From positions 395,318-459,317 of the forward strand of contig JXTB01000134.1 in NCBI GenBank assembly GCA_002914805.1: 64,000 bases of DNA. The letters are read 5' to 3'. Both the position numbers and the translations under genes were made by a program. This document shows positions 10,291-22,758 of the stretch, piece by piece (the first letter of the stretch is position 1; each line of letters starts with the position of its first letter). The notes under the pieces were generated by a model. It had not been told where the DNA came from. It saw only the letters and a list, made by a program, of their open reading frames with translations, and made no database searches. The DNA is from Parasponia andersonii. Taxonomy: Eukaryota > Streptophyta > Magnoliopsida > Rosales > Cannabaceae.

Positions 10291-12799
10291 TGCACTATAA
10301 GATGAGTTATGAGTTTTTTCTAAAAACTAATAAAACATAGGGAGTTTCTATTGTACTAACAATACAAATAAATGCAAATTTACGACCCATTTGTTGATCG
10401 CTGGATTGAAATAACTTTTCATCAGAAGGGGAAGTGTAAGAATATTTTGATAATACCTATCACAAATGAGAAAAACTAAGAATATTTCAATATTAGCTAC
10501 CATAGATGAGAAAAACTCTCAACATAAAAAAATGAAAAAAAATCAAATCTCTCTCTATCCGGTTGTAAAGCCTCTATCTCTCTCCTCTGCAACTCTCTTT
10601 CTGGTTGTAAAGCCTCTACCCAGAAAGAAGAAATAAATCGAACATTTTTTCAAGACTGTTGGACTCTTTTTAGGTCCAAAGTCTTATTGGGCACCTATAG
10701 TTAGTGCATGGCCCAATATTATGAACTAATGTGAAAGGAGATCATTTGCAAATTTTCTATCATTAATAAGAATATTATAGTTAATGACTTGTAATCAGGA
10801 TAAAAGTATGAATTTAATAATTCCTAATAGGTTGAGATGTTAACGTGTTAAATTTGTATTTGGGCGTATTTAATGTTAATCATCTCTCTATTTATTAAAG
10901 AATATTTCCTAGTAATTAAAATAATTAGGAAATATCCTTAATAAGAAGGAATTATGACAGTTAATATTTTACGAAATTTTTAAAAATATTTAATTAAAAG
11001 GATTCTTACAATATCCTTAATGAAAACCTAGAATGAGAAAAAAATTAAAGAACGAAGCTTCAATTAAGACTCCATTTAATTAAATTAAAAAACATATTAA
11101 AAATGTCATGGTAACAGGTCACCAACAAGTTGCTCTTAGAAAGAGATCTAAAAATCCAAAGCTTATTGATTACTATTAATTTCAATCTCCAACTACCTAA
11201 TCAACTAGAATTGTTAGATTTTCATCCAATTGCTAAAAACACAGTAACCACTAGTAGTTATATATTTTAGTAACTATTGAAATGTTACCTATATAGTATA
11301 TACATATATAAATATAAGTCTATGTGACTTTTTTCTCATTATTTGTACTTTATTATTCTTGAAAGCAAGTAGTGAAATAAAGTTTGCAAAATATGTTTCT
11401 TGTTTATAAAAATTGAAAAGTAAATCAATTATTTTTTCTATTTTCAATTTATTTAAATAAAAAACTGAAAGTAAATCTAGGCAAACTGTAAGTGAGTAGA
11501 ACATTTAGTTATAATTTTTTTAGTTTGATCATATATTAAGTTTTAAGCCAAAAAATAGTCTAATAACTAGTAAGTCCTATAGTTTTTGGCCTTTATAGAT
11601 ACGATTCAATAACTCAAATGTGTTTGATTTTTTAAGTTTTTTGGAATAGAGTTTCAATTACTATATACAATGGCGCTCATCGTTAACTTTAAAGAAAAAA
11701 AAAAGTTTTTAAGGTTTACTTGTCTAGATAAACCTGTTTCTAAAGATTAAATTAAAAAAAATCCCTAAACAAAGTTTAAATAAATAATATTATTTGATTA
11801 AAAATGACTCTTTTCTAGTTTTACAACAGTCACTTTTTCCTCCTTTAATTGGGAGAAAAAAAAAATAGAATTATTTCACATAAATCTATCTAATGCCTTA
11901 ATATCACAATATAGTGTCCATCTTAAATTCATTTATATATATATATATATAGACTACATTAGAGTGTAAAATTTAATTTAAAAACAATTTTTTTATTAAG
12001 TTTAATTGCTCCTTATTTTAGTTGAACAAAAATTTAATCTAATTTACGTTTTGTACTAATTTTGTAAAAAAAATAAGATTTCCAAAATTGTTAAGCATGT
12101 AAAACAAGAAAAACCTTATTAAAAAAAGATAGAAATGATTTATTTCATATATATATATATGTGTGTATATGTGTGTATATGTGTGTGTTTGTCATGTAGC
12201 TTGTTGTCAGTAAAAAGCTTTGTTAATAAAACAAAATTAAACCTTCTCTTGAATCGACTAATTGATTACGAATAATAATGGTTTTATTTTTCCAGGATCT
12301 CTGTTACATTTCATCCTATAACATTCTTATTTTTTTTTAAGATCCCTTTGTTTTATAACAAAACAAACTATAATTCAGTAGAAAAAGAAACTAACGATCC
12401 CTATTCCTTTTCATCCTCTTCAAAACACTTAATTCAGCAGGAATTAGATTTCAACAAGTTTTTTGATTGTAACTTAATTGCTTCATTGACTGCACTTTAT
12501 TTGGTTATTTTTCTTAAACTCACCAGCTAAAAGACTCTTTTCTTTTCTGGCCTACCAACACTAGCTTTGTCAGTATTGGGTAGAAGAACAACTTGCTCTT
12601 TAACGAAGTCTAGCATATCCTAATCGGCTTGGCTTTCAAGTGGGTGAATAGTCCCATTATAAGTAAGCTCATAAGCTGACTTCTTGAAAAAATGAGATAT
12701 ATAGTTGTAATAACTCAAGTTTAATCTACTAACTACAATATATATATATATATATATATATATGCGAATTTGGAATATCTTCAAAATCCCACACTTCTT
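10291..12799. other. AT-rich intergenic DNA
   Basis: No gene is supported. A block at about 9803-9845 (TTATGACAGTCAATATTTTG and following) recurs at about 10950-10998 in slightly changed form, so part of this is a dispersed repeat. TA/TG microsatellites lie near 11934-11950, 12150-12190 and 12739-12763. The CT-rich sentence GGTTGTAAAGCCTCTA occurs twice (about 10561 and 10606). Confidence 0.45.
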
Positions 12800-14655
12800 A
12801 TAACTACGAGTATGTTGCACCAAATAAATGATGAACTCTTAATTCTTGTAACGAACTTGATATATATGTAAGTCAATTATATGAACCTAATTATCAAGAG
12901 GAAAACATAAAGAAAAAATGAAAGATACTACTAGATTTAATAAAATCAGTGGATAAGAAATATTATTGAACTCAGTATATAGTTATATATACCAAGATAA
13001 AAAATCAATATACCTGATCCTGAAAAAATTTGAGTTCAAAACACAAAAAAATTATAACTCACAGTCATTCTCTGTGTACATTTAATTTGTTTTTGCACTT
13101 ATTCTTTTGCCCAAGGAGTAAGCATTGATCTTATGTAAGAAGCTACAAATGAACGACGAGAAAACCAATCTTGCACTTTCTACCTTATAGCCTCTAACAA
13201 AGGAACAACTGCTACAAACATCAATTAGAAATGTATACACTAGTCAAGAAATATAATAAGATAATTAGACAAGTTTTCTATCTTAGCTCGTAATAATATA
13301 AACTAGGTGCATGAATTCATAAACCATAAACAGAAACTAAACTCAAGAAATGGTATATAAGTTTTTCTTTTTGGGTTATAAAAATATGAACTAGGTATGT
13401 ATACACATATATTATATATAGAAAAATGAACTCATGAGATGGTACACACATTTTTCTTCTTGGTTCATATGAAAATAAATTAGGTATATATCTTGAATGA
13501 AAAGTATATACCTAGCAAAGTTCTTATTGTATTCAAAGTCGAATTCATACTTTCAGAGACATTAGTCATCATAATGTCATATCTTCTTCTAGTTGCGTAG
13601 TAGTGAGCCCATTTCTCATATCTAACATCTTCTAATCAGTATTTATGAAGTATTGATTTCAACTAATTGATGCATATTCTCCTCAAAATCAGATCTCAAA
13701 TAAGCCTTTGCACACTTATTGAACAATTTATCATCGTCAAGAAATCTCATATAAGTCTTCAGATTATTTAACAAATGATACATGCAGAAAGCATGCTCAA
13801 CCTCTGGATGCACAATAGGATACACCTTTTGTATATTAATATGCCTATCCAAAATGATCACCAAATCTTGAGGAACCCTTATAGAACTCCTCAATCGCTC
13901 AAAATCCATTGCCAAGATGAATCATTTTTCGAATCACTAACAACAAAACCAAGAGAGAAAATATGGTTATTTACATTCTTTTTAGAACTTTGATGTCAAG
14001 AATATCCCATCAACTAATATCACAGGCTTACAATGATGTCATCATTTAATGGAAGCTCCAAATATCATTAAAAAGGACTTAAAATTCCCATGTTTATCAA
14101 TTCTATAATCAGTATATGAACATGTATAGAGAAACTAAGAAAAAAATATTAACAAAAAAAAATCAAACTGGTTCAAGAGGTACATATACACATATACTAA
14201 GTTACAAAATCCATGTACCAGATAGTTTAAACCATATATTTGGGTTCAAACTCTTCAAAGCTACCAGGTATGATAGAATCAAACCATAAAACTCCTCCGG
14301 ATGACCTTAAATAATAGCATACACAAGTTATAGAGTAGACTAAGTTTTATAATAGCTAATGCTTACATGATACTCCCAACGCATATAATTAATGATATCT
14401 TAGAGATTAGTTTGTTTCTTATTATCTTCCTTAATAACATCCAAAATACACTTACAAACAACCTTACAAGTGGCTTGCCTATGATCATTGATAACAACTT
14501 CTAATAAGTAAGTATACTTATTAACATACTTTCGAATTATCCATAAGCCATCTTGTCTATGCCTAGAAGTACGAAGAAACCATGAACAATTAAATCGATA
14601 CTCTTAATTGAAAGCTTATCTAGGCTAGACTTCACTATTTTATACTCAAAATAAT
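12800..14655 (-). mobile_element. Decayed MULE (MuDR-type), fragment A with transposase core
   Basis: Read on the minus strand, about 14455-14580 gives LWIIRKYVNKYT and INDHRQATCKVV, the MULE zinc/DNA-binding region. About 13985-14025 gives VILVDGIFLTSKF, the first catalytic block (family pattern VDGTFLK). The open frame 13643-13915 gives IILDRHINI then FCMYHLLNNLK, the second catalytic block with the conserved C-x2-H. A frame slip separates the SWQW segment from ERLRSSI at about 13905-13915, and several stops occur, so it is inactive. The sequence below 13600 is taken as the 3' part because it keeps the family's repeated ATGAACTAGGTA-like words. The left edge is uncertain. Confidence 0.75.
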
Positions 14656-15299
14656 TAGACAAGAATACAAAATCTTTGCGGTAAAATTCAAGAGAAATCG
14701 TTCCTTCTTCCCCAGAAATTTAGCCCCTCTCACCTAGCCAAGAGCCATGAGAAAAGGAGAAACAATAAGAAAGAGAAGAAGAAAAAGAATTTGAATAAGA
14801 GAGAGAAACATAAAGAGAGAACAAAAAAGAGAGAGTGTGGTAATAGTGTCATTGGTCCAATTAAGGCTCTATATAACACTGCTTTTACATGTGTCATTTG
14901 CATTTGTACTTTACCACATTAGCCTAGATAATATCTTTGGTCAATGTCAACCAAATATTATTCCTCCTCCTCTTATTCGAGCCAAAAAGGCGCTCTTTTG
15001 TCTCCCCATTTCTTTTTTCTTTTCGGGGTGTGAATTGTGATATTATTATACACAAGACGGTTTAATAAATGTTCATAGTATATTCGAAGTAGTGATATGT
15101 GCATGCGTCAAGAGATAAGCATGTGGATGAGGTTTCTATATCTTTTCTTTCTTTCTTCTGACTCTCGAGATTTTATAGGAGACCTTTTTTTGCTTTGCAT
15201 GTCAGACATAACAAAGTGACGGAAATATAGAAGTAATTTGATGGGACTGTTCTTATCTTGTTCTCATAAGTTTAGAAAACATCAAAGTTTGAAAAACTA
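14656..15299. other. Spacer between MULE fragments
   Basis: A purine-rich stretch (14740-14835, GA/AAG words) followed by AT-rich DNA. It has no similarity that I can see to the MULE fragments on either side. No gene is supported. Confidence 0.4.
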
Positions 15300-17930
15300 A
15301 TTGTCAAGATAAATCATTCTCTGAATCACCAATACCAAAAAATAAGGAGAAAAATATAGTTATTTGCGTCCTTCGCAAATGCAATGAAAAGTGTGCCTCA
15401 GAATTTTGGTGTCAAGAATATTCCTTCAACTAATATCATAAGCTTATAATGACGATATCCTTTAATGAAAGCTATAAATGCCATAAAAAATTACTCTATA
15501 TGTATATATATCTCCTGAACTAGTCTATAATTTTTTATTAGTATTTTTTTTCTTAGTTTCTCTACACAGGTTTATATACTAATTATAAAGTTGATGAATA
15601 TAAGAAATTTAAATTCATATACCAGATAGAAAAAAACTATGTACATGAGTTCGAACTCTTTAAAGCTGCCAAGTTTGATAGAATTAAACTATAAGACTCA
15701 TCCAGATGACCTGAAATAGCAACATATGCAAGTTCTTAAGTAGACCAAGCTTTATAATAGCTAATGCTTAGATGACACTCCCGACAAATATAATCAATGA
15801 TGCTTTAGAGACTAGTTCGCCTCTTCTTCTTTTTCTTAATAATATCCAAAATATGCTCACAAACAACTTTATAGGTGACTTGCCTATGATCATTGACTAC
15901 AATGTCTAATGAGCAAGTATGCTCACTAGCATACTTTCGAATTATCCATAAACCATCTTGTTTATACCTAGAAGTACAAAGAAATCATGAATAACTAGAA
16001 CTAACACACTTAATCAAAAAGCTTATCTGAGCTAGACTTCACTGTTTTATACTCAAAATTTCTCTTCATATCAAATAAACTTAGTGCCTTTTGCAATATC
16101 TTCTTATCTGTAAATATGTATTTTTCCATTAGATCATCCAAGTTATTCGGGTTCACCAAGTACTCTTTGACATCATTCCAATTAGGAGAATTACTAAATG
16201 TAGGAGTCAAAATGAAAGAGAGAATTGAACTTCTGGCTTTGTGAACTGAAGAACCAACCTCAAACGTCCTTACCAAACTACTAAATTTAGAAGATGAACT
16301 AACGTCAACACCATATGAACCACTACCTATAGAAAATGAACCAACCTCCACAACATATGAACCTTTCCTAAAGAAGATGAACCAACATTAACAATATATG
16401 AACCCCTTCCTAACAGAGATAAACCAACCTCAACAATATATATTCTAGGTGTGCTCACAACAACATCTACTAAAGTAACTTCATCGTAAGTAATATTAAG
16501 TTGGTACTTCATAGAAGTATCATATTTTGCTGTATATAAGAACCTCTTTAATCTACTATCTCTTTTAATCTCTAAAAAATTATTCCTAGAAATATCAAAA
16601 TTCTTATCAACGAACAAATAGATTGTATGTCTCAATCGATCACGGACTAATTAAGGCTTTTTGAAAAAAAATTCAATAAATTCTAAATAGGTAGTCCCTT
16701 CTTTAACCAAAATTCTAGTAAACCTGAAATCAACATACTTTTAATTCTCGTCCCAATGACCATCATAATGAATAATAATAGGTATCATTGTTATCCCTAA
16801 TATAATACGACAAACAAATAATAACAATACAATAGTTACAACACGTAAATAAAAAAGTAAGCTAGGTACATGATTGTACAAACTAGGTACATGAGTATAT
16901 GAACAAGATACTGGTTGTTACAAAATATATTTCAACTATAAAGTTAAAAAAGTTCATGACAAAAAATTAGAAAACAAAAATCATATATACCACTATAATA
17001 ATCAAGCATTCCACGACCCAAATTCGATGAATCAAACAACAAAATACTTAATGTGGTAATAATCAATAACCATATAAAAGTAATAATATATTCCTTGAAA
17101 AAAAAAATGTATATACCATAACCAAAAAATATGAACCAAATAAGAAATATTGAATATCTTCGACAACCAAAACTAGAGAACCATTATACAACCAGAAAAA
17201 TCAAATACACCACTACAATAATATTATATACCACGACAAAAAAGTAATGAATCATTACCAATTACACAGTATAATTTCAAAGTACACAGTCCTAAAGAAA
17301 AAAAAATCAAGATTAGACTTAAATTGTAATACGAATCAAAAACACAAAACAAAATTTCCAAAACCATACACAATACAATCAACAAAAAAAATATAGATAT
17401 GATTTGAAAAAATGAAAATTAAAATGAAGAAAATAATACATACCTAAACAAGATGAAATATAAGATCGAACTCGACTAATGCAAAACGAGAAATTACCCA
17501 AAACGCCGAAGAACAAGAAGTAGAACTAAGAAATGCCGAAGAAGATAAAGATGAACCCAAAAACGCTAGAAAAAACGAAGATAAACCAAACAACATTGGA
17601 AAAGAACAAGATTTCACTTGAGATTTGAGAAGAATGACAGAGATTTGAAAAGAAAAATCTGGAAATTCAATGGTTGAACAAGAAAAAACTAGAGAGAGAA
17701 AGAAGAATGAGGAAAAAAAAAAAGAAAAAAAGAGCAAGAGAGAGAATAACGAGGGAGATTCGGAAGAATCAAAATGAAAAAAATTGAACATTTTAATTGA
17801 GGACAAAATAGAAAAGACCATAATTATTAGCTAAGAGATTTTAAAAATTTTAAATGAGTAGATATTTTGCTATAAATTTTAAAAAGTGATGGATATCCAC
17901 TAACTAAAATTTAAAAACATTGACATATAC
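15300..17930 (-). mobile_element. Decayed MULE (MuDR-type), fragment B with N-terminal half and terminus
   Basis: The minus-strand frame 16010-16351 contains EKYIFTDKKILQKALSLFD followed by KRNFEYKTVKSSSDKL, the N-terminal DBD_Tnp_Mut-type domain of MuDR transposases. The part 15300-16055 repeats fragment A's 13909-14650 with scattered changes, including the VDG block, which here reads VEG. At the outer end, about 17841-17930, is a candidate terminal repeat (TTTTAAAAAGTGATGGATAT) that matches the ends of a MITE at 43290-43530. No catalytic DRH block is found in B. It is broken by frameshifts and stops. Confidence 0.7.
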
Positions 17931-19107
17931 CACAATATCTCTTTTGTAAGTGTGAGTGCGAAGTAATTAAGAAAAGTTTAGAGATTAAAAAGTTTCATTT
18001 TATTAGAAGTATATGAATGAATTCAAACTTCCTGAATTAAGTTTGAATTTTTGGTGATGCCCTTAGTATAAGGAGCTAAAATAGGTGCATAAACATCGCT
18101 ATATGCATATGACATATGTATTAAATATGCATAGAAATCATAGTTGTTATACAGAACTTTTGTTCATAGTTTAGTTTATAAAAGGTTTAAGAATCCTAAT
18201 TTAGTTCCATTTCTTAATTTTGAGAACTTAATTGTTTTACTTTATAAAAGATTCTTTCATTTAATATTATAAATAAGTGTATTAGTTTTCTCAACGTTCT
18301 ATCCTAAACTTACTTTCAACAATATTATTCCTTAAATAAAGAAAAAAAATCAAATCTTTAACAATTTTAAAGATATAATCATAGCAATAACCATGTTCTC
18401 AAATGGTGGGGAAATACATATATTTTTGTATTCTTAATATTGAATGTGTATTTTGGTAAACTACACTTTAAGAAAATAAAACAACTTCAATCCAATTTTC
18501 TTATAATTAATTAAAAAAACATTCCATTACAAACCGTAAAACCATAAATTTCAATAAATCAGTACTTGATAACAAAATTACCTCTCAATACCTAAAATTT
18601 GACCAATAAAAATGGTTTATCTAGAGCACCGTGAGTTCACTTAATTGAATATTTGATTGGAGAAATTTCAACACTCTCAAACGGGTTCTTGCTACCATAT
18701 AAAAGAGATAAAGCTCACCTCTAATTCCCTAGCCTTTTTTTGGCATTTAGCAAGGGACTTGGTCCCTATTAAGTACAACCAGAGACTGTAAACGAGTAAA
18801 ATTGTAACGCACATTCAAAGTATAAGTTCTGAAAAACCAACACAATCTTTCTCATAAAAGGTACTATGAGATCTCAAACTGCATTTTTTTTAATTTCTAA
18901 AACACAAAAATTAGAGGTACTTAATTAAGGTGGTACCAAAAACAATCGTATGGATGGAAGCTTCTAGTGACTGATCTCCTATATACCTTACACTCAACTG
19001 TTAAATTTGAAAGATCTTTTTCATAGTGAGTTTTGCAAAATAGCATCACGCACATAAACTAAATTGATTATTCAAACGGGCTAAATTCGCAAATGACTCG
19101 AGTGCAC
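17931..19107. other. AT-rich intergenic DNA
   Basis: No gene is supported. It has short direct and simple repeats only. A TAAAAGAG-type stretch and plain A/T runs dominate. Confidence 0.4.
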
Positions 19108-19748
19108 TTATGCTGTCCCCTTCAGGGTTTCTGATAATATCTGATAATGTTGTCTTTCCTGTATCCAAAATATATAAGCGAGTAATTAGGGTATTAACAT
19201 TTAGACATTCAACTAGATGAATGTAAGAAAGGTCACTAACAAAACAAAAATATCCCTTTTAGTTTTTTTTTTCTTTCTAAAAAATCCAACCCTATAGTAT
19301 TGAAAACTACATTTATTCCTCAGAATAGTAACTTGAAATTTTAATTTTACACTTGCACATCTAATTTCGGGGACAAAAAAAATATTTTGATTAACTCAAT
19401 TATTCCCCTCTTCCACTATTTTGAAACATAAAATTATTTCTAAATAACTTGAGGATTTTTTTTTAAAGAAAAGAGAGTAAAATATTGTCTGTTCTAAATT
19501 ACAGAATTATTTAGCTACATCTTTCTATTGATTAACAAGTTTACGAATCAAAATATCTATTTTCGTCAATTGAATTTTTTTTCCCTATAATCAGATGTGA
19601 GAAAGTGAATTTGGAAACAAAACGAAAAGCAAATCTCGGGTTTGATAGATGGTGAGATGTTAGTCACTGCTTGCACAAAATGGGTTGTTTTTATAGTTTC
19701 ACTTTCACTCAGATCGTCTCGAAGAGCAATCAAAGCAACTCCATTCAC
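19108..19748 (-). pseudogene. CDC48C/NVL-like AAA ATPase, C-terminal two-exon fragment
   Basis: Exon-like segment 19635-19748 follows GGGCCAG and reads VNGVALIALRDDLSESE then TIKTTHFVQAVTNISPSIKPE. After a gap, acceptor GGATACAG leads into 19108-19158, ERQHYQILSETLKGTA, then TAA. Together these match the end of plant CDC48C/nuclear VCP-like ATPases (pattern TIKTRHFEQAL...SPSV...RRHY..LS) as I remember it. The donor after the first segment reads ATTTGC where a GT is expected. The rest of the ATPase (both AAA modules) is absent nearby, so this is a gene fragment or relic. The intron is retained, so it arose by DNA duplication, not by retroposition. Confidence 0.65.
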
Positions 19749-19879
19749 CTGGCCCAAATGAAATCAAATAAAATAAAATGAAGAGAAACATTCATAAATA
19801 CTCCCTTTTAAAACCATATTTCCATAAATATCCATTGTTTATTTTTATTTCATGAATACCCTTTTTTATACTATTAGAA

Positions 19880-20884
19880 TTATAGACAATGCCATGTTTA
19901 GAAATTCACAAACTTATGGAGTTGGGTCACTTATATGATGTAGATATCAGCAATGACATAGACTACGGGGATTACAAGAAGCCTGAAGAGTACAAGCGTC
20001 ATCTTACCATCATTATGACAAAGCTGAAGTATGTTTAGAATGCATACATATGCATATCTGTGAACCAATAGAAGTAGTTTCTTATAACAAGTATACATTG
20101 TTTGTCACTTTTGTTAATGAATATTTGGACTTCAAACAAGTGTATCTTCTAAAGAAATATGATAAAATCCTAGATACTTTTCATGAGTTTGACAGAAAGG
20201 CACAGATACAACACGACACCAAGTTTAAGAAATTCAAGATTGAAGCTGAATACAAAATATGGATTCTCTATAAGACTTGCTGAGGCCAACATTGGCTGAT
20301 CTTGTTATTCCTTATGAATATGCGACTTTTTACGAGCATAGTTATATAGGAGTTATTGAGAGATACAACATCATACTCAAGCATATTATAGAGCTGATGT
20401 ACAAGGAGTCATATTATTATCAAAAAGATATTAGGATTATGCTTTGAAGACTACTTCGTGCATCCTCAACTTTACTCTAAAAGATAAAGTTACTTTGACA
20501 ACTTTTTAGATGTGGGTGGGCTACATAAAGAGCTTAGAGCATCTAAAGATATAGGGCTACGAAGTATACCCATGCAAGAAAATGGAAGATGAAGTTGATA
20601 AGAATTCTAAAAAATATTTTATGCTTAACTATCCGAAGGAAGAGATAGGCTACTTTCTTTATAGACAATTTACTAATATTATCTTCATCAGTAGAAGTGG
20701 AGACTTTCAGGAGGATGAAAGAGAACTTTGTCAAGAAAACGATGAAGAGAGAGCTTATAAGCTTCATTACTTTTCTTAGTTATTTAAGTTGTTAGTTAAA
20801 CCCTTTATTTTTGCTTTTTTTTTTTAATTTCATTCATTTAGAATATTTTAGTTTGAGTAACTACTTTTTGGACAAGTTGGAGAT
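19880..20884 (+). mobile_element. Ty1/copia retrotransposon, decayed internal remnant
   Basis: Plus-strand segments at about 20050-20280 (LFVTFVNEYLDFKQVYLLKK) resemble the copia integrase core. Those at about 20582-20770 (EIGYFLYRQF, IIFISRSGDF) resemble the copia region downstream of integrase. A purine-rich tract (AAGTTGGAGAT) stands right before the LTR at 20885, the normal place for the polypurine tract. Only part of the polyprotein region is present and it is broken in many places. No 5' LTR is seen. Confidence 0.75.
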
Positions 20885-22196
20885 TGTTGGGATATTTGTC
20901 TTAAAAAGTAGATTTCAAATTTTATCTTTTTAGTATAAACAACTTTCTCTTACATATAATTATGATATTTCTTAGATTAAACTGTCTCGGTTGAATAGTT
21001 TATTTATCTGAAAAATATTATATGACTTTATTTGTATATAAAGAAATAATATAGCTAAGTGTTAATTATGAGAAGACTTATTTCTTTTTCTAAGTCTAAA
21101 TTAACTAATTCATAATATGTAAATAAAGATAAAATACTTTATTTACTGTAGGTTGTAGTGTTTGTCTATCTCAACGGGTATAATATATTTCAAATTATTG
21201 AAATATTTGACTTCTGATAGAAACACTAGTATAACTTAAAGAACTTATGTGTTTTGAGCTAGACTAGGTAATATAAAGAATTGGAGTGCCATAACTCAAT
21301 TCTTAGTATTACCACAAACTAGCTTTTAGCATGTAAATCTTAATTCTTGATGTTTCACTAGACTTGCTTTTATAGATTGTAACCTTTTGATTTGTTAAAA
21401 GACTAGTCTCTGTAAAATTATAAGCGAACTCTACTATATTGGAGGTTATAACTTATGAATTGACAGGAATACTAAAAATTTAAGGACATTATATATTAAT
21501 GCTATTTTAGGATCTTTTAAGATTCATGAAATAATTAAATCTAAGATTTTAGTATTTATTTTGTGAATAGTTGATAATTTTATCTAAATAACCATTGAAA
21601 CAAAATTATTGACAATATTATTCTTTAATAGAAAGATGATAACTTAAAGGTAAATATATGTTAGAAGGGTATAATGGTAATTTTACCTATCAAACTGCGG
21701 CATTGTATAAATATTTTACATGTGGTATAGGATATACTAGATGAATCAATTAATCAAAGTTAGTTGATTAAATCTCTATAAAAGGTGTGACATTTAATCT
21801 AAGAGTATAATATTGAGCATTTACTGGAGTGTCTCTTTTATTAATAATATTTATATAAATACCATAATACGAGTTATCACATATTTATCATATTATTAGA
21901 GCTTAGATTATTTGGATCCATCAGTTCTCTTGTCTAGCTCAACAAAGCTCATTAATTGGTTGGTAGTATTTATGAAATTAGTTTTATGAAACTGTGTAAA
22001 ATAATAATTCTACTCAGAAGTTAGTATTTTTATAAATAAGTTACATAGATTGTACATATTTATAAAAATACATCTAAAGCCTAAATTGAAGAACAAGCCT
22101 AATCTTGATTGGACTAGGATTAGCAGTTTTGGGCCCCATATAAGATATATGAAAGAAAAACTTCTCAATTCTAACACTAATGCCACAAGCATAAGG

Positions 22197-22249
<53 letters not shown>

Positions 22250-22706
22250 ACACGTAAGGCTTAGTAAAAATGATGGAGAAACTGCAACTTCACAGTCTCA
22301 TCTCACGTCTCGGTGTTCTAAAAGATTAAGAGATATTCTTGATCGTTTTTCAATGAAAGATTCAACTTAGTATCCACTCGCCTTACCAACCAAGAGTAGG
22401 ATCATAAACAAGAAGATTTAGGGTTAGAGATTTGATCAATATTAATAAGGAGATCAACAAGGAGCATGTTACAAGAGGTAAACCCCATATATAATCTCTA
22501 AAGTTTATATATCTAGATTTGATTTATATTTTACATGATCTTGTATATGATATATATGTGTTATATGGTTATGAAAATATATTTTTATGTAAAAATTTTA
22601 AAACCTCAATCCGCTAATTTTTTCGTTGCATTCATGATGTAATAATGTGTTTTTTCCAATATACATGCATATAAATTTTTTTTAAGTGTTAGGTTAATTC
22701 CCAACA
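20885..22706 (+). mobile_element. Ty1/copia 3' LTR (about 1.8 kb)
   Basis: It begins TGTTGGGATATTTG directly after the polypurine-like tract and ends AATTCCCAACA, giving the short inverted ends TGTTGGGA/TTCCCAACA expected of an LTR. At 1822 bp it is long for copia. It contains a GA microsatellite at 22201-22247. No second LTR is in the window, so no age from LTR divergence can be given. The decay of the internal part suggests an old insertion. Confidence 0.7.
22201..22247. repeat. (GA)n microsatellite
   Basis: A pure GA run of about 47 bases inside the copia LTR. Confidence 0.95.
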
Positions 22707-22758
22707 TATAGTACGTGCTTATAAGGCAATCTTCAAAAAAAAATCACTTAGGTGTATA

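Noticed and set aside
17444-17821. 125-residue Ser/Phe-rich minus-strand frame
   Set aside because: It comes from purine-rich DNA in the sub-terminal part of MULE fragment B and resembles no protein.
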